Shown: in pieces, positions 8,834 through 17,724 of the stretch
How the letters are laid out: each line of letters starts with the position of its first letter
How positions within the stretch are numbered: position 1 is the stretch's first letter
Source: Variovorax boronicumulans
GTDB lineage: Bacteria; Pseudomonadota; Gammaproteobacteria; Burkholderiales; Burkholderiaceae_C
NCBI RefSeq assembly: GCF_030812215.1
Contig: NZ_JAUSSG010000011.1
Location: 124,001 to 188,000, forward strand
Direction: 5' to 3'
DNA length: 64,000 nucleotides
Translations under genes and position numbers: made by a program
The notes under the pieces: model-generated
What the model saw: only the letters and a program-made list of their open reading frames with translations
What the model was told of the DNA's origin: nothing
Database searches by the model: none

Positions 8834-9895
8834 ATGCCCAGAACACTGCCGGCCGACGGCCTGCAAACCAACGTCTCCCGCATCCTCGAAGCGGCGGGCA
8901 GCAGCGCTGCCGAAGCGCAGCAAGTGGCCGCCAACCTCGTGCTGGCCAATCTGAGCGGGCACGACTCGCACGGCGTGGGCATGCTGCCGCGCTACATCGA
9001 TGCGGTGGCCGAAGGCGGGCTGAAGCCCAATGCGTCGGTCAAGGTCAACCTCGACATCGGCACGCTGATGGGCCTGGACGGCCAGCGCGGCTACGGCCAG
9101 ATCGTCGGCGTGCAGGCGATGGAACTGGGCATCGCACGGGCGAAGCAGCACGGCAGCTGCATCTTCACGCTCGCGCACGCGCATCACCTGGGCCGCATCG
9201 GGCACTTCGCCGAGATGGCGACGGCCCAGGGGCTGGTGGCGATGCACTTCGTGAATGTGCTCTCGCGGCCCGTGGTCGCGCCCTGGGGCGGTGGTGACGG
9301 GCGCTTCGGCACCAACCCGTGCTGCATCGGCGTGCCGCTCGCGGGCGCCGAGCCGTTCGTGCTCGACTACGCGACCAGCCGCGTGGCCCAGGGAAAGATG
9401 CGTGTGGCCCACAACAAGGGCGAGCAGGTGCCCGACGGCTACCTGATCGACGAGAAAGGCGCACCGACCAACGACCCGGGCGTGGTGGTCGTGCCGCAAG
9501 GCAACGGACTCTTCGGCGCGCTCATGACCTTCGGCGAACACAAGGGCTACGGCATGGCGGTGGCGTGCGAGCTGCTGGGCGGCGCGCTCACGGGCGGCGG
9601 CACGTGGCACCGGCCGGCGGACACGGCGCGCTCGGTGCTCAACGGCATGCTGACGGTGCTGATCGATCCGGCCAAGCTCGGGACGCAGAAGGCCTTCGAC
9701 GAGGAGGCGCGCAAATTCATCGACTGGCTGCGTCGGAGCCCGCCGGGGCAAGGCTTCGACGAGGTGCAGATCGCGGGCGAGCCGGAGCGCAAGGCGCGTG
9801 TCGCGCGCCGGCAGGAGGGAATCTGGGTGGATGACGCGACCTGGGGAGAGATCGTCGCGGCGGGAGCCAAGGTGGGCGTCGCAGTCGCGTCCTGA
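8834..9895 (+). CDS. LDH2/malate-lactate dehydrogenase family oxidoreductase
   Basis: A 353-residue NAD(P)-dependent dehydrogenase of the LDH2/MDG2/YlbC family, unrelated to the Rossmann lactate dehydrogenases. The catalytic histidine lies in SGHDSHGVGM (H46), and the cofactor-contact segment with PVVAPWGGGDGRFGTNP is intact. Relatives act on malate, L-lactate, ureidoglycolate, 2,3-diketo-L-gulonate or delta-1-piperideine-2-carboxylate. As the last gene of the catabolic operon it may oxidise the lactate released by the FAH enzyme or a sugar-acid intermediate; this is inferred from context. Confidence 0.85.
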   Translation: MPRTLPADGLQTNVSRILEAAGSSAAEAQQVAANLVLANLSGHDSHGVGMLPRYIDAVAEGGLKPNASVKVNLDIGTLMGLDGQRGYGQIVGVQAMELGIARAKQHGSCIFTLAHAHHLGRIGHFAEMATAQGLVAMHFVNVLSRPVVAPWGGGDGRFGTNPCCIGVPLAGAEPFVLDYATSRVAQGKMRVAHNKGEQVPDGYLIDEKGAPTNDPGVVVVPQGNGLFGALMTFGEHKGYGMAVACELLGGALTGGGTWHRPADTARSVLNGMLTVLIDPAKLGTQKAFDEEARKFIDWLRRSPPGQGFDEVQIAGEPERKARVARRQEGIWVDDATWGEIVAAGAKVGVAVAS

Positions 9896-9913
9896 CCTTT
9901 CCTTCTTCTTGCG

Positions 9914-9933
9914 CCTTCCCCGAACGGGGAAGG
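9914..9933. terminator. Hairpin between convergent genes (bidirectional terminator candidate)
   Basis: CCTTCCCCG-AA-CGGGGAAGG forms a perfect 9-bp stem between the stops of the LDH2-family gene and slmA. No T-run follows on either strand, so termination is a guess from position. Confidence 0.45.
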
Positions 9934-9940
9934 GAACGTA

Positions 9941-10588
9941 TCAGACGATCAAGGCGATCGTGGCTTCGAGGTGCTCGGACGGCGCGCGCCGGAAACCCGA
10001 GCGCGCAAAGCGCTGCAATTGCCCGACCACGAAGGCCGTGAGCGCCGCGGCGCGCACCTGCGCATCGACGGAGGGCGTGGACGACCCTTCGGCGGTGGCC
10101 GCGCCGCGCAATACCTGGCGCAACGTGGCTTCGATCTTGTCGAAGAACTGGTTCATGCGCTGCTGCAGGCGCTCGTTCTCGTAGACCAGCGCGTCGCCGA
10201 CCATGACGCGCGTCATGCCCGGATTGCGCTCGGCGAACTGGACCAGCAACGTGAGGATTCGCGCGGCTTGCTGGGCGCCGGTGGCACCCTCGCGCTCGAG
10301 GATCTGGTTCACCAGGGTGAACACGCTCTGCTCGATGAAATCGATCAGGCCCTCGAACATCTGGGCCTTGCTCGCGAAATGGCGGTAGAGCGCAGCCTCG
10401 CTCACCTCGAGCCGCGCGGCCAGCGCCGCGGTGGTGACCCGCTCGGCGCCGGGCTGCTCGAGCATGGCGGCCAGCGCCTGCAGGATCTGCACGCGCCGCT
10501 CCCCCGGTTTCGGACGCTTGCGCGTCGGGGTGGCTGGCGTTTCCGCTGAGGTCTCTACGCCGGGAGCAGCTGTCTCTTCGTTCTGCAT
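9941..10588 (-). CDS. slmA: Nucleoid occlusion factor SlmA (TetR family)
   Basis: A 215-residue TetR-fold protein that matches SlmA: proline/lysine-rich N terminus with RKRPKPGERRVQILQALAAML, HTH around VTTAALAARLEVSEAALYRHFASKAQMFEGL, and the SlmA-type ligand domain. SlmA binds chromosomal sites and blocks FtsZ ring assembly over the nucleoid. The ATG at 10586-10588 is preferred; a GTG 39 bases upstream would also be in frame but runs over a palindrome. It lies 67 bp after argB on the same strand, a neighbourhood common in Burkholderiales. Confidence 0.87.
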   Translation of the reverse strand: MQNEETAAPGVETSAETPATPTRKRPKPGERRVQILQALAAMLEQPGAERVTTAALAARLEVSEAALYRHFASKAQMFEGLIDFIEQSVFTLVNQILEREGATGAQQAARILTLLVQFAERNPGMTRVMVGDALVYENERLQQRMNQFFDKIEATLRQVLRGAATAEGSSTPSVDAQVRAAALTAFVVGQLQRFARSGFRRAPSEHLEATIALIV

Positions 10589-10608
10589 GGGAGCGCGTGC
10601 AAAGATGT

Positions 10609-10620
10609 AATCAATTGATT
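10609..10620. promoter_or_regulatory. Perfect palindrome upstream of slmA
   Basis: AATCAATTGATT, a 12-bp perfect palindrome, lies 21 bases upstream of the slmA ATG in the argB-slmA gap. Its position suits an operator, possibly for a TetR-type protein. It does not resemble the known SlmA-binding sequence GTGAGTACTCAC. Confidence 0.35.
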
Positions 10621-10655
10621 CTCGCACAGCGCAACAGGCGCGCCCCCCGCCCCTC

Positions 10656-11549
10656 TCAGCGGGCGCGGATCATCGTCCCGTAGGCCTGGTCGGTCAGGAT
10701 CTCCAGCAGCATCGCGTGCGGCACGCGGCCGTCGATGATGTGCACCGCGTTCACGCCGCTCTTGGCCGCATCGAGCGCACCCTCGATCTTGGGCAGCATG
10801 CCGCCCGAGATGGTGCCGTCGGCGAACAGGTCGTCGATTTCGCGGGCGCTCAGGTTGGTGAGCAGCTTGCCGTCCTTGTCGAGCACACCGGGCGTGTTGG
10901 TCAGGAGCATGAGCTTCTCGGCCTTGAGCACGGTGGCGAGCTTGCCGGCGACGACGTCGGCGTTGATGTTGTAGCTCTCGTTCTCCTCGCCGAAGCCGAT
11001 CGGGCTCACGACGGGAATGAACGCATCGTCCTGCAGCGCCTTCACCACGCTGGGGTCGATGGAGACGATGTCGCCGACCTGCCCCACGTCGTGCTGCACG
11101 TTGGGATCGGTGCGGTCGGCCAGCTTGAGCTTCTGCGCGCGGATGAGGCCGCCATCGCGCCCGGTCAGGCCCACGGCCTTGCCGCCAGCCTGGTTGATCA
11201 GGCCCACGATGTCCTGCTGCACCTCGCCGGCCAGCACCCATTCGACGACTTCCATGGTCTCGGCGTCGGTCACGCGCATGCCCTGGATGAAGCTGCCCTT
11301 CTTGCCCAGCTTGTTGAGCGCCGCCTCGATCTGCGGGCCGCCGCCATGCACCACCACCGGGTTCATGCCGACCAGCTTGAGCAGCACCACGTCTTCGGCG
11401 AAGTCGGCCTGCAGGGCCGGGTCGGTCATGGCGTTGCCGCCGTACTTGATGACGATGGTCTTGCCGTGGAACTTGCGGATGTACGGCAGCGCCTGGGCCA
11501 GGATCTCGGCCTTGTCGCGCGGGGGGATGTTGAGGACGGGGTCGGTCAT
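10656..11549 (-). CDS. argB: Acetylglutamate kinase
   Basis: A 297-residue amino-acid kinase that phosphorylates N-acetyl-L-glutamate, the second step of arginine synthesis. Characteristic motifs are IVIKYGGNAM near residue 32, VVHGGGPQI near 66, the inhibitor/substrate region GLTGRDGGL, and the C-terminal ATP site SGGMLPKIEGA. The ATG at 11549 gives the standard length. Located between a glycosyl-1-phosphate transferase gene and slmA, all leftward. Confidence 0.96.
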   Translation of the reverse strand: MTDPVLNIPPRDKAEILAQALPYIRKFHGKTIVIKYGGNAMTDPALQADFAEDVVLLKLVGMNPVVVHGGGPQIEAALNKLGKKGSFIQGMRVTDAETMEVVEWVLAGEVQQDIVGLINQAGGKAVGLTGRDGGLIRAQKLKLADRTDPNVQHDVGQVGDIVSIDPSVVKALQDDAFIPVVSPIGFGEENESYNINADVVAGKLATVLKAEKLMLLTNTPGVLDKDGKLLTNLSAREIDDLFADGTISGGMLPKIEGALDAAKSGVNAVHIIDGRVPHAMLLEILTDQAYGTMIRAR

Positions 11550-11601
11550 GGGCGGTCAGGCTCCAAAGCGTTGAACGATGGGAACGAACAGAAAAATTCT
11601 C

Positions 11602-12699
11602 TCAAGGTCGCAGCCAACGCGGGACCTTGAACCTGACGATCATCAGGTAGGCACCCACGTACGTCGTGACGAACAGCAGGCAGAACAGCATCAGCACGAT
11701 GGTGTTGTTCCAGAACAGCACCGCGGGCACCACCGACAGCGCGGCGAACATCCAGAGGTAGGGCGAGGTGCGGTTGTTGCGTGCGAGCAGCTGCCGCGCC
11801 TCATCGTCCGCCAGCGCCACGCGCACGATGCGGCGGAAGATCAGCTGGTGGAAATGCAGCGCATCGGCCGTACCGGGCGACTGGCCGCGCGCGAGCTTGC
11901 GGTAGATGGAGAACAGCGTCTCCCACACCGGGTAGATCAGGAGCAGCATCGGGAACCACGGCGACACCACGCGGTGCCGCTGCACCAGCGTCACGCAGGC
12001 CACGGCGATCACCATGCCCCAGACGTAGGCGCCGCCGTCGCCGGCAAAGATCTTGCCGCGCGGATAGTTCCAGACCAGGAAGCCGACCGTGGCGCCGACG
12101 AGGCACACCACCATGGCCGCCAGTTGCCGGTCGCCCACCTGCAGGGCCACGTGCGAGATCGCCAGGCAAACCAGCACGGCGACGGTGCCGGCCAGGCCGT
12201 TGTAGCCGTCGATGATGTTGAAGGCATGCGGCAGGCCGCCGATGGCGAGCGCTGCGAACAGAACCGTGGCATACGGCAGCATGGCCAGCCAGCCATCGAC
12301 CATCGGGATGCCGGTGCGCGCAACGCCCAGCCCGAGCAGCCAGCACACCAGCAGGGCCGAGCCGATGGTGAGGCCCAGCCGATAGCGCACCTTCACCTTC
12401 TGCGTCATGTCTTCGACGATGCCGCCCAGCACCGCCGGCGCAATGCACAGCAGCGTCAGCATCGAGGTCTTGACGGGCCACGACACGTTGAAGGGATCGG
12501 TGCCGGTAATGCCCGCCGCCAGCCAGGCCACCCCCATGCCCAGCAGGATGCCCGCACCGCCCAGGCGCGGCACATGACCCTTGTGGAAGCGCTGCGGCAT
12601 GTCGGCGCCGTAGAGCCGCGCGTGCCGGCGCGCCCGGCGCATGAAGAGCTGGACCGCGAAGGCGGCGACGAAGAAACTGATGACGATCAGGGCAATCAT
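11602..12699 (-). CDS. WecA/MraY-like glycosyl-1-phosphate transferase (polysaccharide initiation)
   Basis: A 365-residue polytopic membrane protein with about ten to eleven helices. It transfers a sugar-1-phosphate from a nucleotide sugar to undecaprenyl phosphate. Motifs: HVPRLGG near residue 43, GGIVEDMTQKV (the usual DD pair reads ED), NIIDGYNGLAGT, FAGDGGAY and the cytoplasmic histidine motif HFHQLIFRR. The ED and NIIDGYNG variants are shared by a recognised subgroup that starts O-antigen chains, so activity is expected. It stands next to the polysaccharide genes and is divergent from a GT2 gene over only 45 bp, so it probably primes that glycan. Confidence 0.85.
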   Translation of the reverse strand: MIALIVISFFVAAFAVQLFMRRARRHARLYGADMPQRFHKGHVPRLGGAGILLGMGVAWLAAGITGTDPFNVSWPVKTSMLTLLCIAPAVLGGIVEDMTQKVKVRYRLGLTIGSALLVCWLLGLGVARTGIPMVDGWLAMLPYATVLFAALAIGGLPHAFNIIDGYNGLAGTVAVLVCLAISHVALQVGDRQLAAMVVCLVGATVGFLVWNYPRGKIFAGDGGAYVWGMVIAVACVTLVQRHRVVSPWFPMLLLIYPVWETLFSIYRKLARGQSPGTADALHFHQLIFRRIVRVALADDEARQLLARNNRTSPYLWMFAALSVVPAVLFWNNTIVLMLFCLLFVTTYVGAYLMIVRFKVPRWLRP

Positions 12700-12744
12700 G
12701 TGTGGGAGTTGGGGAACCCTAGAATTCCCGAGCGAAATTAGACC

Positions 12745-13515
12745 ATGCCCACGCCCTCATCCCCCGCCTTCCCCGCTCCTTTGCCCCCGATCACCATTTC
12801 CATCGTGAGCCACGGCCAGCTCGCGCTGGTAAAGCCGCTGATCGACCAGTTGGACCGGCACAGCCGCGCGTCGATTGCCAAGGTCGTGCTCACGGTGAAC
12901 ATTCCCGAGCCGGACGTGCTCGCGGGGCAAAGCTGGGGATTCGAGGTCGAGCGGATCGAGAACGCGAGCCCCAAGGGCTTCGGCGCCAATCACAACCAGG
13001 CTTTTGCGCGCTGCACGACGCCCTGGTTCCTGGTGCTCAACCCGGACATCCGTTTCGACAGCGACGTGCTCGCGCCGCTGATCGTGCAGGCCGCACCTGA
13101 CGCCGGCCTGATGACACCGCGCATCCTGGAACCCGGCAAGCCCGCGCCCGAGCCGCACCGGGCCTTGCTCACGCCCTTCGAGATCCTCGGGCGCAACAAG
13201 GCAGGCTATGTGCCGCCGGCCGTTCCCGCGTGGATTCCCGGCCTGTTCATGCTGTTTCGCAGCGACGCCTACCGCCAGATCGGCGGCTTCGACGAGCGCT
13301 TCTTCATGTATGGCGAAGACTTCGACATCTGCGCCCGCACCCAGCTCGCGGGATGGAGACTGCAGGTCGGCGAAGACCTGCTCGCGCGACACGACGCCCA
13401 GCGCGCGAGCCACCGCAGCAAGCGCTATCTGTACTGGCACGTCACCAGCCTCTTGAAGGTGTGGCTGTCGGGCGCCTTCTGGCGCTACAGGCGGATGCAG
13501 CCGCCCCGCCCCTAA
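12745..13515 (+). CDS. Glycosyltransferase family 2 (rhamnosyltransferase-like)
   Basis: A 256-residue GT-A enzyme. The nucleotide-binding aspartates lie in VLNPDIRF near residue 95, and the acceptor-side signature GLFMLFRSDAYRQIGGFDERFFMYGEDFDICAR is the one common in WbbL/RfbF-type rhamnosyltransferases. Such proteins often add L-rhamnose to a lipid-linked N-acetylamino sugar right after the WecA-type step, which fits the divergent neighbour and the dTDP-rhamnose genes at 31.9-35.4 kb. Specificity is inferred. Confidence 0.82.
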   Translation: MPTPSSPAFPAPLPPITISIVSHGQLALVKPLIDQLDRHSRASIAKVVLTVNIPEPDVLAGQSWGFEVERIENASPKGFGANHNQAFARCTTPWFLVLNPDIRFDSDVLAPLIVQAAPDAGLMTPRILEPGKPAPEPHRALLTPFEILGRNKAGYVPPAVPAWIPGLFMLFRSDAYRQIGGFDERFFMYGEDFDICARTQLAGWRLQVGEDLLARHDAQRASHRSKRYLYWHVTSLLKVWLSGAFWRYRRMQPPRP

Positions 13516-13593
13516 CGAGCGCACCGATCGGGGCAAAAAGCGTTTGCGAGGACAATCGGGAACGAAAAAAGCAAGCGCGCCTTCACACAGACG

Positions 13594-15642
13594 ATGACGA
13601 CGACAACGACGAGCCCGACGTTCCATAACGAACACGCCCACCTGGTTCACCCCAAATACCGCCCGGACATCGACGGGCTGCGCGCCGTGGCGGTGCTCTC
13701 GGTCCTGGGTTACCACGCGTTCCCGCAGTGGATCAAGGGCGGCTTCATCGGCGTCGACATCTTCTTCGTCATCTCGGGCTTCCTGATCACCACGATCATC
13801 CTGGGCAGCTTCGAGGGCGACGGCTTCAGCTACCGCGAGTTCTACGCCCGGCGCGTGAAGCGGATCTTCCCGGCGCTGGCGCTGGTGCTGGCGGCCACGC
13901 TGGCCTTCGGCTGGTACGCGCTGCTGCCCAACGAATGGGTGCAGCTCGGCAAGCACATCGCCTCAGGCGCCGGGTTCGTCTCGAACTTCGCGTTCTGGAG
14001 CGAGGCCGGCTACTTCGACAACGCCGCCGAGACCAAGCCGCTCTTGCACCTGTGGTCGCTCGCCATCGAGGAGCAGTTCTACATCTTCTGGCCCGTGCTG
14101 CTGGGCCTGGCGTGGAAGCGCAAGTGGCGCGTGCTCTGGGTGGTGGGCATCGTGGCGGCGGCGTCGTTCCTGCTCAACGTGACGACCATCCACAGCCACC
14201 GCACGGCCGCGTTCTATTCGCCGCTCTCGCGCTTCTGGGAGCTGATGATCGGCGGCATGCTCGCGTACATGCGGCTGCACCGGCCCCTGCCCAAGCCGGG
14301 CTGGGGCCGCCATGCGCAATCCATCGCCGGGCTGGCGCTGATCGTGCTGGGCCTGTGCTTCATTCGCGGCGGCAAGGCCTTCCCGGGCTTCTGGGCGATC
14401 CTGCCGACGCTGGGCGCCTTCTTCTGCATCGCCGCCGGCCCGACTGGCGTGCTCAACCGCTACGTGCTCGCATCGAAGCCGATGGTGTGGGTCGGGCTCA
14501 TCAGCTACCCGCTCTACCTGTGGCACTGGCCGCTGCTGGCGTACGCGCGCATCCTGGAAGGCAAGCTGCCTTCCGACGGCATCCGGGCGCTCATGCTGGT
14601 CGCCTCCTTCGTGCTCGCGTGGCTGACCTACCGCTTCGTCGAACGCTACACGCGCAAGAGCGAGAACCCCACGGTGACCTCGGGCCTCGTGGCCTCGATG
14701 GTGGGCTTCGTCGTGCTTGGCCTCCTGGCCACCACGGGCTACTACGTCGGACGCCACAGCGACCCCTACTTCAACAAGACAGCCGCAGCCGCCAAGGACT
14801 GGGCGTATCCGGACGGCCTGAGCCCGATCAAGGTCGACGGCGAGGTGCTGCAGCAGATCGGCCACGGCAAGCGCCGGGTGCTGTTCTTCGGCGACAGCCA
14901 CATCGAGCAGTACGGCCCGCGCGCGGTGGAACTGAGCAAGACCTCGCCCGACACGCTCGACTCGCTCTCCTTCGTGACCTGGGGCGCCTGCCCGCCGATT
15001 CCCAATGTAGTCGACGAGCAGAACAACCTCTGCGCGGAACGCCGCGATGGCGGCATGCGCCTGGCGGTGAGCGACAAGTTCGATGCGGTCGTCTTCGGCG
15101 GCTGCTGGAACTGCTACTTCTCGGAAACCGACAAGCCCACCGCCGACAACGCCGCGGCGGATCGCTACTACTACCTCGACGGCAAGAACAAGCGCCGCTT
15201 CATGGGCGGCGGCGGCGCGGACTTCGCGCTCAACACGCTCGAGACCGTGATGACGGCGCTCTCCAAGCACAAGCAGGTCTACCTGCTGCTCGACAACCCG
15301 GTCGGCGAAGGCTTCGGCCCCGAGGAATTCGTGAAGGGTGGCCGCCTGGGCAACATGACCGTCGGGCGCATGTCGCCGACCGCGCCCTGGGTGCCGGAGC
15401 AGAAGGCGCTGCACGAGCGCATGCGCCAGATCGCACAGCGCAGCGGCGCCATCGTGATCGACCCGATTCCGACGCTGTGCGAGAAAGACTGGTGCACCCG
15501 CGCCGACGCCGATGCCACACCGATCTACAAGGACGCCGGGCACCTGCGCGCCGAGTACGTGCGCAAGTTCGCCACCTACGTCGACCCGGCAATGACGACG
15601 CCGAAGCAGCCTGCGGCGGCCGCTCCAGCCCCCGCCCGCTAG
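13594..15642 (+). CDS. OafA/YrhL-type acyltransferase with C-terminal SGNH domain
   Basis: A 682-residue membrane O-acyltransferase. The N-terminal acyltransferase-3 domain (about residues 20-375, ten helices) starts with YRPDIDGLRAVAVLSVLGYH, holding the catalytic H41. A periplasmic SGNH hydrolase-like domain covers about 425-660, with GDSHIEQY near 431 and the D/H pair in DAGHLRAEY near 646-649. Such fusions O-acetylate O-antigen, peptidoglycan or other cell-surface sugars. The residues just after the ATG are a short threonine run. The stop TAG shares the sequence CTAG with the stop of the convergent GT2 gene. Confidence 0.88.
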   Translation: MTTTTTSPTFHNEHAHLVHPKYRPDIDGLRAVAVLSVLGYHAFPQWIKGGFIGVDIFFVISGFLITTIILGSFEGDGFSYREFYARRVKRIFPALALVLAATLAFGWYALLPNEWVQLGKHIASGAGFVSNFAFWSEAGYFDNAAETKPLLHLWSLAIEEQFYIFWPVLLGLAWKRKWRVLWVVGIVAAASFLLNVTTIHSHRTAAFYSPLSRFWELMIGGMLAYMRLHRPLPKPGWGRHAQSIAGLALIVLGLCFIRGGKAFPGFWAILPTLGAFFCIAAGPTGVLNRYVLASKPMVWVGLISYPLYLWHWPLLAYARILEGKLPSDGIRALMLVASFVLAWLTYRFVERYTRKSENPTVTSGLVASMVGFVVLGLLATTGYYVGRHSDPYFNKTAAAAKDWAYPDGLSPIKVDGEVLQQIGHGKRRVLFFGDSHIEQYGPRAVELSKTSPDTLDSLSFVTWGACPPIPNVVDEQNNLCAERRDGGMRLAVSDKFDAVVFGGCWNCYFSETDKPTADNAAADRYYYLDGKNKRRFMGGGGADFALNTLETVMTALSKHKQVYLLLDNPVGEGFGPEEFVKGGRLGNMTVGRMSPTAPWVPEQKALHERMRQIAQRSGAIVIDPIPTLCEKDWCTRADADATPIYKDAGHLRAEYVRKFATYVDPAMTTPKQPAAAAPAPAR

Positions 15643-16700
15643 GCGTACAGGCGGCGCAGGCTGCGAATGCCCGGCAGGCGCGTGACGGCGCCGACCAGGC
15701 GCACCACGCCCGGCGGGCAGTGGTTGAGCAAAAACAGCGTGATCCGCAGGCGCAGCTTCTTCTTGCGCCCCACGTAGGGGTTGGCCAGCACCATCGCGCC
15801 GTATTCGTTGAGGATCGCAGTCATCTCCTCGCGGTACTGGTCGTCGTTCTTGATCGACTCGATCGCGTGGTTGACAAAGTACGGCTGGAACCGCGGCACC
15901 AGGCAGTCGCGGAAGTAGTAGCGCCCGCGCACGTGCTCATCGGGGAACATCTGCGTGAGCTTCTTGAAGTACTTGAAGCGGCTGCGGATCATCCGGATGC
16001 CGAAGGAGGTGCTCGCCGTATGGATGCACCAGACGGTGACGGCCTTGTCCACGAAGTAGTTGCTGAACCCCTTGCGGAAGATGCGCAGGAACAGGTCGTC
16101 GTCCTCGAAGCCCATGAACTGCGAATCGAAACCGTCGACGGCCTCGAAGGCCTTGCGGCTCACCAGCGCGGCCGATGGCAGCACGAACATGTCGTTGCGC
16201 AGCAGGTCGTTGATGTTGCGCTTGGGGTGCGTCGCGTGCTCCTTGATCACGCCGGTGCGGATCACGTTGCCGTCGGCGTCGGCCTCGTACAGGTCGGCGT
16301 AGACGTAGCCGAACAGCCGGTCGCCGGGCGGGATCGAAGACGCCAGCGTCTCGATGTGGTTGGGCAGGTAGAAGTCGTCCTGGTCGAGAAAGCAGATGAA
16401 GTCCGAGGTGGACGCCTTCACGCCGGCATTGCGCGCCGACCCTTGGCCGCCGTTTTCCTTGTCGATGATGCGAAACGGATAGCGCGCGGCCAGCGCGTCG
16501 AGCGAGGCGCGCTCCTCGGGGCGCGAGCCGTCGTTGACCACGATCACCTCGGCCGCAGACACCGTCTGCTCGAAGACGCTCTTCACGGAGCGCTCGATGA
16601 AATCGGCGCCGTTGTAGAACGGGATGATCACCACGACGCTCGGCCAGGCGGTCGGTTGCGCTGCGATGGTGGAATCTGGGGAGGCGTTCATTGGGTTCAT
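15639..16700 (-). CDS. Glycosyltransferase family 2
   Basis: A 353-residue GT-A glycosyltransferase. Catalytic-domain motifs are VVIIPFYNGADFI, VVNDGSR, NGGQGSARNAG and FLDQDDFYLP (the DxD-like metal site); a basic helical C terminus follows. The start ATG at 16700 (MNPMNAS) is chosen because the preceding GT gene stops at 16720; a second ATG nine bases on is possible. Third gene of a leftward GT2 trio. Its TAG stop overlaps the acyltransferase stop by four bases. Confidence 0.85.
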   Translation of the reverse strand: MNPMNASPDSTIAAQPTAWPSVVVIIPFYNGADFIERSVKSVFEQTVSAAEVIVVNDGSRPEERASLDALAARYPFRIIDKENGGQGSARNAGVKASTSDFICFLDQDDFYLPNHIETLASSIPPGDRLFGYVYADLYEADADGNVIRTGVIKEHATHPKRNINDLLRNDMFVLPSAALVSRKAFEAVDGFDSQFMGFEDDDLFLRIFRKGFSNYFVDKAVTVWCIHTASTSFGIRMIRSRFKYFKKLTQMFPDEHVRGRYYFRDCLVPRFQPYFVNHAIESIKNDDQYREEMTAILNEYGAMVLANPYVGRKKKLRLRITLFLLNHCPPGVVRLVGAVTRLPGIRSLRRLYA

Positions 16701-16719
16701 GGTTCTTTGGGGGCGGAGC

Positions 16720-17724
16720 CTACACAGATTCGAAAAGGTCGCGGACCACGCCGCGCACGCCGCGGCCAAACTTGTCGTAGCGGCCGGTCATGGCTTCGCG
16801 CGCGATCGGCACGATGCGCGCGAGCCGCGACGCGGGCAAGGCGGCGCGGAAACGCTGGTGCACGATCTTGCTGCGCACCTTGGCGATGATCTCGGGCGGG
16901 ACCCTGTCTCCCAGTTGCAGCAGCCTCGCAAGCAGCAGTTCGGCCTTGATTGCGCGCTCCACGTGCGTATTGCCGCGGGAAGCCAGCGCCTTGCGCACCT
17001 TCTCCGCAAGGGTGTCGCGCCGCGCGCCGATCTGGTTGGATTCGTGCTGGCGGTATTCGATGAGCGGCTGCTCCAGCAGGTCGACCCGCGCCGTGGTCGA
17101 TGCGACGATGCCCAGCCATTCGTCGTGCACCCACTCGACCGGCAGCGGCAAGGCGTCGGCCAGCAGCGCGCGGCGAAAGACGGTGGTCGCGCCGGTCACC
17201 AGGTTGCGACGCAGCAGCGCATCGAAGGCCTTGCCGCCGTGCACCTGCGCGAGCTCCAAGGGCGTGACCTCGAGCGCATGGAACAGCGTCTGGTTCAGGT
17301 CGCGGCGCTCGGAATCGACCAGCCGCGCATCGGTGTGCAGCAGCATCAGGTTGGCGTCCTGCTCGAAGCGGGCCACCATCAACGCGAGCCGGTCGGGCAT
17401 CCACACGTCGTCCTGGTCGCTGAGCGCAATCAGCTCGCTGGCGCAGGCACTGATGGCCTGCTCGAAATTCTTGACGACGCGCAAGGCAACCGGGTTCTCG
17501 AAGACCCGCAGGGCGATCGGCTGGCCCGGGCGTTCGGCCGCGCATTCGGCCACGGTCGCGCGCACCACCTCGACCGAGCCGTCGCGCGAGGCGTCGTCGG
17601 ACAGCACGATTTCGACCGGCGGCCGGGTCTGCAGGCAGATGCTGCGCACCTGCTCGCGGAGGAACCGGGCGCCGTTGTAGGTGCAGAGGGCGACGGAGAC
17701 TTCGAGAGGACGGGGAGCGTTCAT
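16720..17724 (-). CDS. Glycosyltransferase family 2
   Basis: A 334-residue GT-A enzyme with the rhamnosyltransferase-like N terminus VSVALCTYNGARFLREQ, SDDASRDGS and the metal-binding ALSDQDDVW. The segment WVHDEWLGIVAS is the usual acceptor-side HDEW motif of WfgS/RgpB-type transferases, many of which use dTDP-L-rhamnose. The start ATG at 17724 overlaps the upstream stop (ATGA). Member of the leftward GT2 trio; sugar specificity is a guess. Confidence 0.85.
   Translation of the reverse strand: MNAPRPLEVSVALCTYNGARFLREQVRSICLQTRPPVEIVLSDDASRDGSVEVVRATVAECAAERPGQPIALRVFENPVALRVVKNFEQAISACASELIALSDQDDVWMPDRLALMVARFEQDANLMLLHTDARLVDSERRDLNQTLFHALEVTPLELAQVHGGKAFDALLRRNLVTGATTVFRRALLADALPLPVEWVHDEWLGIVASTTARVDLLEQPLIEYRQHESNQIGARRDTLAEKVRKALASRGNTHVERAIKAELLLARLLQLGDRVPPEIIAKVRSKIVHQRFRAALPASRLARIVPIAREAMTGRYDKFGRGVRGVVRDLFESV

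Noticed and set aside
11602..12699. ED instead of DD and NIIDGYNG in the WecA-like protein as signs of inactivity
   Set aside because: The same variants occur in a known functional-looking subgroup of O-antigen-initiating transferases, and the rest of the motifs are intact.
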